DNA of 64,000 bases from contig NZ_CP094828.1 of assembly GCF_022865125.1 (NCBI RefSeq), positions 1,860,001-1,924,000 on the forward strand, written 5' to 3'. Source of the stretch: Acuticoccus sp. I52.16.1. Lineage in GTDB: Bacteria; Pseudomonadota; Alphaproteobacteria; Rhizobiales; Amorphaceae. Below the pieces are notes generated by a model. It searched no databases. It was not told where the DNA came from and saw only the letters and a list, made by a program, of their open reading frames with translations. How positions within the stretch are numbered: position 1 is the stretch's first letter; every line of letters begins with the position of its first letter. Shown piece by piece: positions 24,134 to 32,434 of the stretch. The translations under genes were made by a program, and so were the position numbers.

Positions 24134-25912
24134 TCAGACCAGCAGCAGCGTGATCTGCGGCACGAACAGGATCAGCAGCAACACCAGGAGCTGGAGGCCG
24201 ATGAACGGCAGGAACCCCTTGAAGATGTCCGGCAGGGAGATGTGCGGCGGCGCCACGGACTTGAGGTAGAAGGCCGCCGGGCCGAACGGCGGCGACAGGA
24301 AGGAGACCTGCATGTTCACGCAGAACAGGATGCCGAACCAGATCCGGACGTCCGCCGCCGACATGCCGAGGTCGAGCTTGAGGATGATCGGCAGGAAGAC
24401 CGGCATCACCAGCAGCACAATGCCGACCCAGTCCATCAGCGCGCCCAGGAAGAGGAAGATCAGCATCATGATGCCGATCACCGCCATCGGCGCCAGATCC
24501 GCCCCGGTGATGAGGTTGGCGACGTAGGCCGGGCCGCCGGCGATCGAGTAGGAGCCGGCCAGCACCGTCGCGCCGAACGTCACCATCAAGATGGTGCCGG
24601 TGGATTTGAACGTGCGCTGGAGCGACTGGTAGAACAGCTCCCACGTCAACTCGCCGCGCAGCATGATGAAGAGGATCACCGCGACGACGCCCATGCCGGC
24701 CGCCTCGGTGATCCCGGTGACGCCGCCGTAGATCGAGCCCAGCACCACGAACACCACGACCATCGGCGCGACGAGGCCCTTGCCCATCGCCCACCCCTCG
24801 GAGACGACGGCGCGGCCGAACACCACGAAGCACACGGCGACCATCAGCGCCGCGGCGACGAACAGGCCGACCCCGTCGAGCACCGGATCGTCCGTGAAGA
24901 AGCCGCTGGTGCGACCGCCCACCGTGCCCTGCGCCACGAGCAGCAGACCCGCCGCGACGGCGATGCCGGCGAACAGCGCCATCATGAACGCGAGGAAGCG
25001 GACCGGCTTCTGCCAGCCGACGAGGTCGTCGTCGCTCGGCTCGGGCAGCGGCGCCAGCGACGGGTTCAGCTGCGTGCGGATGACGATGTAGATCAGGTAG
25101 AACGAGGCGAGGATGAAGCCGGGGATGAACGCCGCGGTGAAGAGCTTCTGAATCGAGGTCTCGGTCACCAGGCCGTAGATGATCAGCACGATCGACGGCG
25201 GGATCATCGTCCCCAGCGACCCGGAGGCGCAGATGGTGCCGATGGCGAGGTTCTGGTTGTAGCCCAGACGCAGCATCTGCGGCAGCGCGATCAGCCCCAG
25301 CAGCACCACCTCGCCGCCGATGATGCCCGACATCGCGGCCATGATGATCGCCATGATCGCCGTCACCAGCGCGATGCCGCCGCGCGTGCGCGACAGCCAC
25401 ACGTTCAGCGAGGCGTACATGTCGCGCGCCAGCCCCGAGCGCTCCAGCAGCGAGGCCATGAAGATGAAGAGCGGCACCGAGATGATGACGTAATCGGTCA
25501 TCAGCCCGTAGATGCGCTGCGAGAAGACCGAGAACGGCCCCGTCCCGAACTGGCGGAAGAGCACGTCCGGACCGAAGCGCAAATAGAGGACGACGACGCC
25601 CAGGAAGCCGGACGCGAAGCCCAGCGGCATGCCGATCGCCAAGAGCAGGACCATGCCGATCAGCAGGATGATCGAGATCGTCGCGATGTGCATGCCGGAG
25701 ATCTTCGGCAGCGTGGCGTAGGCGGCCCAGATCGCGTCGCGCAGCCCCTGCGTGGAGGGCGCGGTCTCGAAGTCGAGCGGCAGGACGAAGACGAGGAGCA
25801 CGACGGCCGCGGTGAAGACCACCGCCGCCAGACGGTCCCGCCCCCGCGCCGCGAGGAGGAAGAAGGCGGCGACGGCGACGAGGAGGGCGATGATCCAGGG
25901 AATGAATGGCAT
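24134..25912 (-). CDS. dctM: TRAP transporter large permease (long DctM type)
   Basis: A 592-residue inner-membrane protein, the Na+-coupled permease of a tripartite ATP-independent periplasmic transporter. There are about 14 hydrophobic segments and family blocks such as LLAIGMPLGFASGFLG, VPLFIFMASLLERSG, GGEVVLLGLIALPQMLR, ASGSLGTMIPPSIVLIIYG and FLSPPFGPAAFYLK. It is longer than the usual ~430 residues because of an insertion with extra helices near residues 290-400; this length is known for the mannitol/chloroaromatic (FcbT3-like) branch. It follows dctQ by 53 bases. The substrate is probably an organic anion, identity unknown. Confidence 0.93.
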   Translation of the reverse strand: MPFIPWIIALLVAVAAFFLLAARGRDRLAAVVFTAAVVLLVFVLPLDFETAPSTQGLRDAIWAAYATLPKISGMHIATISIILLIGMVLLLAIGMPLGFASGFLGVVVLYLRFGPDVLFRQFGTGPFSVFSQRIYGLMTDYVIISVPLFIFMASLLERSGLARDMYASLNVWLSRTRGGIALVTAIMAIIMAAMSGIIGGEVVLLGLIALPQMLRLGYNQNLAIGTICASGSLGTMIPPSIVLIIYGLVTETSIQKLFTAAFIPGFILASFYLIYIVIRTQLNPSLAPLPEPSDDDLVGWQKPVRFLAFMMALFAGIAVAAGLLLVAQGTVGGRTSGFFTDDPVLDGVGLFVAAALMVAVCFVVFGRAVVSEGWAMGKGLVAPMVVVFVVLGSIYGGVTGITEAAGMGVVAVILFIMLRGELTWELFYQSLQRTFKSTGTILMVTFGATVLAGSYSIAGGPAYVANLITGADLAPMAVIGIMMLIFLFLGALMDWVGIVLLVMPVFLPIILKLDLGMSAADVRIWFGILFCVNMQVSFLSPPFGPAAFYLKSVAPPHISLPDIFKGFLPFIGLQLLVLLLILFVPQITLLLV

Positions 25913-25965
25913 TGGGTCTTGCGTTTGTTGGCGCGAGGCGCGTCAGCGTCGGTCGGGGCGGCGGC

Positions 25966-26541
25966 TCAGTCGTGCCGGTCGGCGACGGTCTCGGTGTACG
26001 AGCCGCGCAGTTCCTGGATCACGTCGTCCTCGACGACCCCCTCGGGCACCGGGGTCTCGTTCCAGTCGGCGATCAGGTTGGCCACGGCCTGGCACATGAT
26101 GAGCGCGGCGACGATGATGATCGCCGGCTTCATGGTCGCCGGGATGGGCGGATCCCAGGCGGTACCGAAGGTCTCCCAGCGGCCGTACTTCTGGACCGCC
26201 TCGTTCATGCCGCCGTGGATCACCATGGCGCCGAAGATGACGATGCAGATGGTGGAGATCACATCGAACAGGCGCTGCACGTTGCGCGGCACGCTGTCGT
26301 ACAGCAGCGTAATGCGGATGTGGCCGCGCTGCTGCAGCACGTAGAGGCCGGACAGCAGGTAGATGAACCCGCCGATCCACAGGCTCATCTCGTTCACCCA
26401 CAGCGTCGGCCGCTCGAAGAAGTAGCGCATCACCACTTCGTAGAACATGATCGCGACGATCACCGCGACCAGCGCCAAGCCGACGCGCGAGATCGCCAGG
26501 CTGATATAGTCGATCGGGCTTTTGGGTTTGACTTCGTACAT
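25966..26541 (-). CDS. dctQ: TRAP transporter small permease
   Basis: A 191-residue, four-helix membrane protein that pairs with DctM. Segments: LALVAVIVAIMFYEVVMRYF, the Trp-containing VNEMSLWIGGFIYLLSGLYV, the amphipathic RGHIRITLLYDSVPR, and two later helices. The ATG at 26541 (MYEVKPKSP) was chosen; a longer in-frame extension upstream reads through two strong hairpins and has no membrane or signal character. It lies between dctP and dctM on the same strand. Confidence 0.92.
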   Translation of the reverse strand: MYEVKPKSPIDYISLAISRVGLALVAVIVAIMFYEVVMRYFFERPTLWVNEMSLWIGGFIYLLSGLYVLQQRGHIRITLLYDSVPRNVQRLFDVISTICIVIFGAMVIHGGMNEAVQKYGRWETFGTAWDPPIPATMKPAIIIVAALIMCQAVANLIADWNETPVPEGVVEDDVIQELRGSYTETVADRHD

Positions 26542-26575
26542 GGCGCTCCGAGCCTCGCCTTCGCGGACACTGGGT

Positions 26576-26634
26576 GGCGGGCGCGGGCGCCCGCCACGAT
26601 GGACCGATGACGGCGGGCGCAGCGGCCCGCCGTC
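26576..26634 (-). other. Two tandem intercistronic hairpins between dctP and dctQ
   Basis: Hairpin 1 (26576-26595) has an 8-bp perfect stem GGCGGGCG with a 4-base loop. Hairpin 2 (26609-26634) has a 10-bp perfect stem GACGGCGGGC with a 6-base loop. Neither has a T-run. They lie directly after the binding-protein stop, as is common for 3'-protecting or partial-attenuation structures that raise binding-protein levels over permease. Confidence 0.6.
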
Positions 26635-26639
26635 GCCGA

Positions 26640-27659
26640 TCAGTTGCCGTCGCCGATCAGACCGATCTTGGTCATGAACTCTTTCTGCGAGGCGACGATC
26701 GCCTTGGCACGCTCGGAGTCGGCATAGGCGTCCCAGGCCTTGACCGCGCCTTCGCGGAAGGCCTTGCGGTCGGCGACCGTCCACTCGTGCAGCGTCTCGC
26801 CGGCGGCCTCCAGCTCATTGGCCGTCTCGGCGATCGCGACCATGCCCGACAGCGAGTCGCGGAACGCGGTCTTCTCCCACGCCACCTCGATGATGCGCTT
26901 GATGTCGTCGGGGAAGGACTCCCACTGCTCCAGGCGCATCGCGAAGTGGTCCGCCGGCATCGAGTGGAAGCCGGGATAGGTCGCATGGTCGACGACGTCG
27001 TAGATGCCGAGCGACTTGTTGACCGAGAGGTTCGAGGCGTCCGCCCCGTCGATCACGCCCGATTCCATCGCGGTGAAGATTTCGGTGAAGTCCATCACCA
27101 CCGGCGAAGCGCCGAGATTGGCGAAGATGTCGGTCTCCATGCCCGGCGGCGAGCGGAACTTCCAGCCCTTCAGGTCGTCGACCGAGGCGATGGGCTTGGA
27201 GGAGGAGAGCGACTCGGGGCCGTGGACCCACCAGCCGACGAGGAACATGTCGTACTGGGCGTAGAGCTCGCGGGCCATCTCCAGGCCGCCGGCCTCGTAG
27301 AGCCAGGCGTACATTTCCCAGGGCGTGTCGTAGCCGCCCATCGGGTCGCCGACGAACTGGAAGGCGGTGTCCTTGCCCACCTGGTAGGAGGGCTGCGTGG
27401 TGTCGCCGTCGAGGATGCCGTTGACGACCGCGTCGAACGTCTCCGGCGACTTCACGACCGCCGAGGAGAAGAACGGCTCGACCTTGATGCGCCCACCCGA
27501 CATCGTCTCGATGTCGTTATAGAATTGCAGAAGATTCTGGCCGGGCAGCGAGGCCTCGGCGAACAGGCTCTGAATGCGCAGGGTATATTCCTGAGCGCTC
27601 GCGCTGACCGGCAGCGCCAGGCACGCCGACAAGGCGCCGATGGCAATGGCGTTCTTCAT
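26640..27659 (-). CDS. dctP: TRAP transporter periplasmic binding protein (DctP), paralogue 1
   Basis: 339 residues with a Sec signal peptide (cut near ASAQEYT). The DctP fold is shown by YTLRIQSLF, the block FVGDPMGGYDTPWEMYAWLY, WKFRSPPGMETDIFANLG with the carboxylate-binding Arg, and ATYPGFHSMPADHF. A strong GGGAGGAAGA precedes the ATG at 27659. It is closely similar along its whole length to the protein encoded just upstream (27869-28882), so the operon carries a duplicated binding protein. Substrate: most likely an organic acid. Confidence 0.93.
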   Translation of the reverse strand: MKNAIAIGALSACLALPVSASAQEYTLRIQSLFAEASLPGQNLLQFYNDIETMSGGRIKVEPFFSSAVVKSPETFDAVVNGILDGDTTQPSYQVGKDTAFQFVGDPMGGYDTPWEMYAWLYEAGGLEMARELYAQYDMFLVGWWVHGPESLSSSKPIASVDDLKGWKFRSPPGMETDIFANLGASPVVMDFTEIFTAMESGVIDGADASNLSVNKSLGIYDVVDHATYPGFHSMPADHFAMRLEQWESFPDDIKRIIEVAWEKTAFRDSLSGMVAIAETANELEAAGETLHEWTVADRKAFREGAVKAWDAYADSERAKAIVASQKEFMTKIGLIGDGN

Positions 27660-27728
27660 TCTTCCTCCCTCGGGGTCAAAGCCTCGGCGATCTTCGCGTC
27701 ACCAGAGGCGGCAGCGCCGCGCGAGCCG

Positions 27729-27788
27729 CGCGGCGAATTGGTATCGAGCCGCACGATGCGGCGACGGCGCACGGAACCGCACGATGCG
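27729..27788. repeat. Hairpin and direct repeats between the two dctP genes
   Basis: The 208-base gap between the paralogous dctP genes holds a hairpin (GCCGCGCG-AGC-CGCGCGGC, near 27729-27747) and two copies of CCGCACGATGCG (27749-27760 and 27777-27788) 28 bases apart. There is no T-run. This is likely an mRNA-processing or stability spacer. Confidence 0.45.
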
Positions 27789-27868
27789 TCGACGAGGCGG
27801 CGATGGTGCGACGGGCCGCACCGCGACCCGCCCGCTCACTCTCCCGCCGTCCCGCGACGAGGCGCCGG

Positions 27869-28882
27869 TCAGTTCCCCAGCAGCCCGATCGTGTTCAGGA
27901 ACTGCTTGTGCTGGGCGACGAGAGCCTTGGCGTTCTCGGTCGTCGCGAAGTCGTCCCAGGCCGAGACCGCCGCCTCGCGGAAGATGCGGCGATCCTCGGG
28001 CGACCAGTCGTGCAGGGTGATGCCGTTGGCCGACAACTCGTTGGCGGCGCGCTGGATGTCGACCGCGTAGGCGAGCGTGGTGCGGAAGGCGAGCTTCTGC
28101 ATCGCCACCTGGATGATGCGCTGCAGATCCTCCGGCATCGCGTCCCACACGCTCTTGTTGATGGCGAGGTGGTCGGCCGGCATCGAGTGGAAGCCGGGAT
28201 AGGTCGCGTGGCTGGCGATATCGTAGAGGCCGAGCGACTGGTTGGTGGAGAGGTTGGACGCGTCCGCCCCCTCGATGATGCCCGATTCCAGCGCGGTGAA
28301 GACTTCGGTGAAGTCCATCACGATGGGTGAAGAGCCGAGATTGGCGAAGATCTTCGTCTCCATCCCCGGCGGCGAGCGGAACTTCCAGTCCTTCAGCGCC
28401 TCGGGTCCGTCCAGCGGCTCGGACGAGGCCAGCGCCTCCTGGCCGGGGATCCACCAGCCGATCAGCTCCATGCCGAACTCGTTGTAGAGCTTCTGGGCCG
28501 CCTCCAGGCCGCCGCCTTCATAGAGGAAGGCGTACATCTGCCAGGGCGTGTCGTAGCCGCCCATCGGGTCGCCGACGAACTGGAACGCGGCGTCCTTGCC
28601 GGTCTGGTAGGCGCCGCCGGTCATGTCACCGTCGAGGATGCCGTTGACCGCGGCGTCGAACGTCTCGACCGACTTCACCACCGCCGACGAGAAGAACGGC
28701 TCGACCGCGATGCGGCCGCCCGACATCACCTGGATGTCGTCGAAGAACGACGCGGCCTGCTGGCCGGAAACGGACTCCGGCGACAGATGCGTCTGTATAC
28801 GAAGCGTGACCTCCTGCGCAGAAACGCCGGCCACGGAGATGGTCGCCAGCGCGGCGCCAGCGAGCAACGTGCGGATCATCAT
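27869..28882 (-). CDS. dctP: TRAP transporter periplasmic binding protein (DctP), paralogue 2
   Basis: About 337 residues with a signal peptide ending near AGVSAQEVT. It shares long blocks with paralogue 1, including the SSAVVKS region, FVGDPMGGYDTPWQMYAFLY, KFRSPPGMETKIFANLG with the ligand Arg, and ATYPGFHSMPADH. It is the first gene of the dctP-dctP-dctQ-dctM operon. ATG codons at 28882 and 28879 follow GGGGGG on the minus strand; an upstream in-frame start at 28897 is less likely. Two binding proteins feeding one permease could widen or tune substrate range. Confidence 0.92.
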   Translation of the reverse strand: MMIRTLLAGAALATISVAGVSAQEVTLRIQTHLSPESVSGQQAASFFDDIQVMSGGRIAVEPFFSSAVVKSVETFDAAVNGILDGDMTGGAYQTGKDAAFQFVGDPMGGYDTPWQMYAFLYEGGGLEAAQKLYNEFGMELIGWWIPGQEALASSEPLDGPEALKDWKFRSPPGMETKIFANLGSSPIVMDFTEVFTALESGIIEGADASNLSTNQSLGLYDIASHATYPGFHSMPADHLAINKSVWDAMPEDLQRIIQVAMQKLAFRTTLAYAVDIQRAANELSANGITLHDWSPEDRRIFREAAVSAWDDFATTENAKALVAQHKQFLNTIGLLGN

Positions 28883-29026
28883 TCCCCCCAAAAACAAATT
28901 CGCGCTTGTGCGTCGTTATTCGTGGGCACCGTGGGCGCCTTGAGAAACTTTAGCCGACCCGCGTCGCCCCAGCAACAACTACCTTATTGTAGAATATTAG
29001 TTCCTGAAGCGTCAGACGATCGAAGT

Positions 29027-29068
29027 GTGATGTTCATCAAATGGGCATGCCGCAAGATGACCCATCTT
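29027..29068 (+). promoter_or_regulatory. FNR/CRP-like box and -10 region, unit 1
   Basis: GTGATGTTCATCAA (29027-29040) differs by one base from the FNR/FixK consensus TTGAT-N4-ATCAA, and its core TGATG-TT-CATCA is a perfect dyad. CATCTT (29063-29068) begins 29.5 bases from the dyad centre. This is exactly the spacing of a class II activated promoter (box at -41.5), and predicts a start at A29075. Confidence 0.5.
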
Positions 29069-29074
29069 CAGGTC

Positions 29075-29153
29075 ACCGGGCGGGCAGCTCCCGTTCGTTC
29101 GGTGCGATCCTCCTCGCAACTGGCCCCCGACCTCGCGTCGGGGGCCTTTTTTT
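29075..29153 (+). ncRNA. Predicted small RNA, tandem unit 1
   Basis: About 79 nt from the predicted start to the T-run. Elements in order: a 5' hairpin (CGGG-CAGCT-CCCG), a second hairpin GCGA-TCCTCC-TCGC whose loop is complementary to a Shine-Dalgarno, and a strong terminator (9-bp stem 29122-29146, T7 29147-29153). It is not in a gene, and its architecture and several sequence blocks recur in unit 2 (29271-29340). Anti-Shine-Dalgarno loops are known in several alphaproteobacterial sRNA families; no family assignment is claimed. Confidence 0.6.
29122..29153 (+). terminator. Rho-independent terminator of small RNA unit 1
   Basis: Perfect 9-bp stem GGCCCCCGA/TCGGGGGCC with a 7-base loop, followed by seven T. 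It is one of the strongest intrinsic terminators in the window, yet no protein-coding gene ends before it on this strand. Confidence 0.9.
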
Positions 29154-29222
29154 GGGCCGCGCGCCGCCGGCCGCTGCACCGCGCACCGGACGCATCCTGC
29201 CGCACCGGCCACCGCCGAAAGT

Positions 29223-29264
29223 GTGATGCACGTCAAATCGGACGCGGCCGCGCGGGACCATCTG
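29223..29264 (+). promoter_or_regulatory. FNR/CRP-like box and -10 region, unit 2
   Basis: GTGATGCACGTCAA (29223-29236) repeats the unit 1 box, with 15 of 18 bases of the surrounding GTGTGATG..TCAAAT block identical. CATCTG (29259-29264) lies at the same 29.5-base distance from the box centre as in unit 1. It is a weaker match to the FNR consensus than unit 1. Confidence 0.4.
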
Positions 29265-29270
29265 AAGGAG

Positions 29271-29340
29271 GCCGGCGAGGCGCTTGCGAGCCGGTGCGAT
29301 CTCCTCGACACTGATCCCGGCCTTCGTGCCGGGACCTTTT
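29271..29340 (+). ncRNA. Predicted small RNA, tandem unit 2
   Basis: About 70 nt. It has a 5' stem (GCCGGC pairing with GCCGGT), a hairpin with loop TCTCC inside the conserved block GGTGCGAT-TCCTCG-CACTG, then a 7-bp terminator stem TCCCGGC/GCCGGGA (29315-29334) followed by only four T. It is homologous in layout to unit 1, about 196 bases upstream. It ends 16 bases before a start codon, so it could also act as a leader/attenuator of the following small gene. Confidence 0.5.
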
Positions 29341-29356
29341 CCCTGGGTCTGGTCCG

Positions 29357-29629
29357 ATGACTGCCACCGCAGCACTTCCCCAAGTCGCCCCGCCTCCCGC
29401 GATCGACATCCGCGCCTTCCAGACCGCCGAGATCACCCTTGGGACCGACACCACCTTCATCTTCAGCACGCCCGATGGTCGCGCGGTGACGATGGTCGGC
29501 CGCGGCTTCCGCTTCGGTCCGGGGCGGCGCCTGATCGCCGGCACCGTGCGCGCGCTCTTCGTCTCGGACGGGATCACCCACGCGCCGATCGCCACCCACG
29601 ACGGGCTCGCCATCGTCATCGTCGAATAA
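29357..29629 (+). CDS. Small hypothetical protein, resembling a domain of RTX-type surface proteins
   Basis: 90 residues with strongly biased third-position G/C, as in real genes here. The pattern FIFSTPDGRAVTMVGRGF and GRRLIAGTVRALFVSDG resembles the short beta domain (…GxGF…GGT…) that often opens hemolysin-type calcium-binding proteins, but no calcium repeats follow. There is no signal peptide. The ribosome site is weak, and the gene starts 16 bases after the unit 2 terminator. It converges on ruvB with six bases between. The assignment is tentative; it may be a remnant. Confidence 0.5.
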   Translation: MTATAALPQVAPPPAIDIRAFQTAEITLGTDTTFIFSTPDGRAVTMVGRGFRFGPGRRLIAGTVRALFVSDGITHAPIATHDGLAIVIVE

Positions 29630-29635
29630 GACGGC

Positions 29636-30655
29636 TCAGCCGAAGAGGCCTCCCTGATCCGGCCCGCGCGGCGGCTCCATGCCGAGGTGGGCGAAGGCCT
29701 TCGCCGTCAGCAGCCGGCCGCGCGGCGTGCGCTGCAGGTAGCCCTGTTGCAGGAGGTAGGGCTCGACGATGTCCTCGATCGCGTCTCGCGGCTCGGAGAG
29801 CGCGGCCGCCATCGTCTCGATCCCCACCGGTCCGCCGTTGTAGTTCTGCGCCATCAGCATGAGGTAGCGCCGGTCCAGCGCATCGAGGCCGGCCGCGTCG
29901 ACGTCGAGCCGCAGGAGGGCCGAGTCGGCGATGTCCCGGTCGATCGCCTCCGCCCCGCCGACGATCGCGAAGTCGCGCACCCGGCGCAGCAGCCGCCCGG
30001 CGATCCGCGGCGTCCCGCGCGAACGGCGGGCGATCTCGGTCGCGCCGGCGTCGGTGGTGGCGATGCCCATGAGGTGCGCGCCGCGGCGGATGATCGTGGT
30101 CAGATCCTCCACCGAATAGAATTCCAGCCGCAGCGGGATGCCGAAGCGGTCGCGCAGCGGCGTCGTCAGCAGGCCGAGCCGCGTCGTGGCGCCGACCAGC
30201 GTGAACTTGGCGAGGTCGATCTTGACCGAGCGTGCCGCGGGCCCCTCGCCGATGATGAGGTCGAGTTGAAAGTCCTCCATCGCCGGATAGAGGATCTCCT
30301 CGACATGGGGCGACAGCCGGTGGATCTCGTCGATGAAGAGGACGTCCCGCTCTTCGAGGTTGGTCAGCAGCGCCGCGAGGTCGCCCGCCTTGGCGATCAC
30401 CGGCCCGGAGGTGGAGCGGAAGCCGACGCCCAGCTCCTTGGCGACGATCTGCGCCAGCGTCGTCTTGCCGAGGCCGGGCGGGCCCACCAGCAGCACGTGG
30501 TCCAGCGCCTCCGCGCGCGAGGCGGCGGCCTTGACGAACACCTCGAGGTTGGCGCGTGCCGCCGGCTGGCCGACGAAATCGCCGAGCCGCTGGGGCCGCA
30601 GCGCGCGGTCGTGGTCGCCGTCCTGCGCTTCGGGGGAGAGCGGGCTCTCGCTCAT
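29636..30655 (-). CDS. ruvB: Holliday junction branch-migration ATPase RuvB
   Basis: A 339-residue AAA+ motor that drives branch migration with RuvA during recombinational repair. Walker [10 protein letters not shown], Walker B FIDEIH, sensor-1/arginine-finger region [11 protein letters not shown] and the C-terminal winged helix with TPRGR are present. It is last in ruvC-ruvA-ruvB; the ATG at 30655 is 10 bases after the ruvA stop. Confidence 0.98.
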   Translation of the reverse strand: MSESPLSPEAQDGDHDRALRPQRLGDFVGQPAARANLEVFVKAAASRAEALDHVLLVGPPGLGKTTLAQIVAKELGVGFRSTSGPVIAKAGDLAALLTNLEERDVLFIDEIHRLSPHVEEILYPAMEDFQLDLIIGEGPAARSVKIDLAKFTLVGATTRLGLLTTPLRDRFGIPLRLEFYSVEDLTTIIRRGAHLMGIATTDAGATEIARRSRGTPRIAGRLLRRVRDFAIVGGAEAIDRDIADSALLRLDVDAAGLDALDRRYLMLMAQNYNGGPVGIETMAAALSEPRDAIEDIVEPYLLQQGYLQRTPRGRLLTAKAFAHLGMEPPRGPDQGGLFG

Positions 30656-30665
30656 GACGCCGCCC

Positions 30666-31271
30666 TCATGCGGACAGCGCCTTCAACCCGGCGCGGATCA
30701 GCTCGGCCGCACCCGCCTCGGGCCGCGCCTTGCGGGCGGTCAGCACCGCCCCGCGCGCGGACATCGCGTCGTAGCCGAGGTTGGTGAGGGCCGAGACGGC
30801 GTCGGCGATGGCGTCGTCCTCGGCAGGCGCGGCGTCGGCCATGCCGGAGACACCGCCGACGGTGAAGGCCGGTGCCGGGGCCTTGGCTTTCAGCTCGGTC
30901 GCGATCCGCTCGGCCACGCGCTTGCCGACGCCCGGCGCCCGCGCGATCGCGGTGCGGTCGTTGGTGGCGATCGCCACCGCCAGCTGCTCGGCCGGCAGGA
31001 CCGAGAGAACCGCCAACGCCACCTTCGCCCCCACGCCCTGCACGCTCTGCAACAGGCGGAACCAATCACGCGAGGCATGGTCGCGAAAGCCGTAGAGGCG
31101 GATGAGATCCTCACGCACCACCGTTTCGACGACCAGCGTGACCGCGGTGCCGGGTGTCACCGCGGCGAGGTCGCGCGCGGGCACGAACACCTCGTAGCCG
31201 ACGCCGTGAACGTCGACGATCAGCGCGTCGCGATCGATCTCGGCGACGGTGCCGACGAGCCGGCCGATCAT
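30666..31271 (-). CDS. ruvA: Holliday junction DNA-binding protein RuvA
   Basis: 201 residues. An N-terminal OB-fold ([19 protein letters not shown]) is followed by two helix-hairpin-helix motifs ([35 protein letters not shown]), and a C-terminal RuvB-binding domain ([20 protein letters not shown]). ATG at 31271 overlaps the ruvC stop by four bases (ATGA); this start gives the usual length and N-terminus. Confidence 0.98.
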   Translation of the reverse strand: MIGRLVGTVAEIDRDALIVDVHGVGYEVFVPARDLAAVTPGTAVTLVVETVVREDLIRLYGFRDHASRDWFRLLQSVQGVGAKVALAVLSVLPAEQLAVAIATNDRTAIARAPGVGKRVAERIATELKAKAPAPAFTVGGVSGMADAAPAEDDAIADAVSALTNLGYDAMSARGAVLTARKARPEAGAAELIRAGLKALSA

Positions 31272-31759
31272 GCGGCGACCCGCGTCCGTGCCGAGCGATG
31301 GCTGGCGTGGCAGATGGCGACGGCGAGGGCATCGGCGGCGTGCTCGGTGCGCGGGGTCGCCTTGGGGAGAAGGATGCCGATCATGTGCCGGATCTGCCGC
31401 TTGTCCGCGTGGCCGGCGCCGACGACGGTCTTCTTGACGAGATTGGGGGCATATTCGGCCACCGAGATGCCCCGCACCGCCGGCGCCAGCAGCGCAATGC
31501 CGCGCGCCTGGCCGAGCTTCAGCGTCGCCGCTCCATCGCGCGAGACGAAGGTGGATTCCACCGCGGCCTCTTCGGGGCCGATCTCGGCCACCACCGTTTG
31601 CAGGCCGGCATAGAGCGTCGCCAGGCGGTCGCACAATGCGGCCTTGGGGTCGGAGGTGATGGTGCCGGAGGCGACGAACATCAGCTGCGAGCCCTTCACT
31701 CGGATGGCGCCCCACCCGGTCGCCTGCAAGCCCGGATCGATGCCGAGAATGGTGATCAT
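31268..31759 (-). CDS. ruvC: Holliday junction resolvase RuvC
   Basis: A 163-residue endonuclease that resolves Holliday junctions. Acidic catalytic residues are visible: Asp7 in ILGIDPGL, Glu in AAVESTFVS, and the C-terminal Asp of [12 protein letters not shown]. It is the first gene of the ruvCAB operon. Confidence 0.98.
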   Translation of the reverse strand: MITILGIDPGLQATGWGAIRVKGSQLMFVASGTITSDPKAALCDRLATLYAGLQTVVAEIGPEEAAVESTFVSRDGAATLKLGQARGIALLAPAVRGISVAEYAPNLVKKTVVGAGHADKRQIRHMIGILLPKATPRTEHAADALAVAICHASHRSARTRVAA

Positions 31760-31878
31760 GCCGTCCCCTCGCGTGCCCGTGAGCGGCAGCGCCCGCGGCG
31801 CGCGCCGTGCCGGCGGGGCGCAGATCGGCGCGCCGCTCGTCGGAGCGGGAACGATATCAGCTCAAAGTGAACCGTCCG

Positions 31879-32412
31879 TCACCCATCCCGGCCGCATCCG
31901 CCCGATCGGTCCCCCGCTGATCCGTTCGTCGGGGGCGTCGCGCGGGTCTCGTCGTAGAGCCAGGCCATGCGGTCGACGAACCACAGCTTGGCGCCGGCGG
32001 CGAGGATCGTGCCGGCGAGCGCCGCCCAGACGTCGAGCACGACGAGGCCGTAGGCGAGGATCGCCACCCCCAGCAGCGATCCGGCCGAGAGAAGCAGCGG
32101 CACGCGGCGGTGGTGCGGCGGGATCGGCACGGCGGCCCGCGCCAGCCAGACCCGCTCGCCCATCACGCCGCGCGAGGCCCAGGAGTCCAGCCTCGCCGGC
32201 GGCGGAAAAGCGCGCGGGTTGAGGAAGGTCCACACGACCAGCAGGCCGACCGGCAGCAGCGCCCAGGCGCCGATCCACACGCGGCTGTAGACCGCCAGGG
32301 CCATCGCCGGGAGGATCGGGACGCGGGTCCATACGCTCCAGGGACTGGCGTGGCGGGCCCAGGCGGCATCGTCCATGGCGAAGAGCCGCTCGATCGCGCG
32401 TCCGCCGCGCAC
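31879..32412 (-). CDS. DUF6653-type integral membrane protein
   Basis: 177 residues with about four hydrophobic segments (VPILPAMALAVYSRVWIGAW, ALLPVGLLVVWTFLNPRAFP, LLLSAGSLLGVAILAYGLVV, and a fourth). The layout MDDAAWARHASPWSVWTR, NPRAFPPP, GERVWLARAAVPIPPHHRR is what I recall for the DUF6653 family; its function is unknown. Start uncertain: 32412 or the ATG at 32376 (MDDAAW). It lies between yebC and ruvC on the same strand, with no evident functional tie. Confidence 0.82.
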   Translation of the reverse strand: MRGGRAIERLFAMDDAAWARHASPWSVWTRVPILPAMALAVYSRVWIGAWALLPVGLLVVWTFLNPRAFPPPARLDSWASRGVMGERVWLARAAVPIPPHHRRVPLLLSAGSLLGVAILAYGLVVLDVWAALAGTILAAGAKLWFVDRMAWLYDETRATPPTNGSAGDRSGGCGRDG

Positions 32413-32434
32413 GGCCGCCCGCTCCCGGGCCGCC

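Noticed and set aside
29025-29340. AbcR-type (alpha-r15) tandem sRNA identity
   Set aside because: Also tandem in Rhizobiales, but the conserved sequence blocks and lengths I can see here do not convincingly match. A covariance search would be needed.
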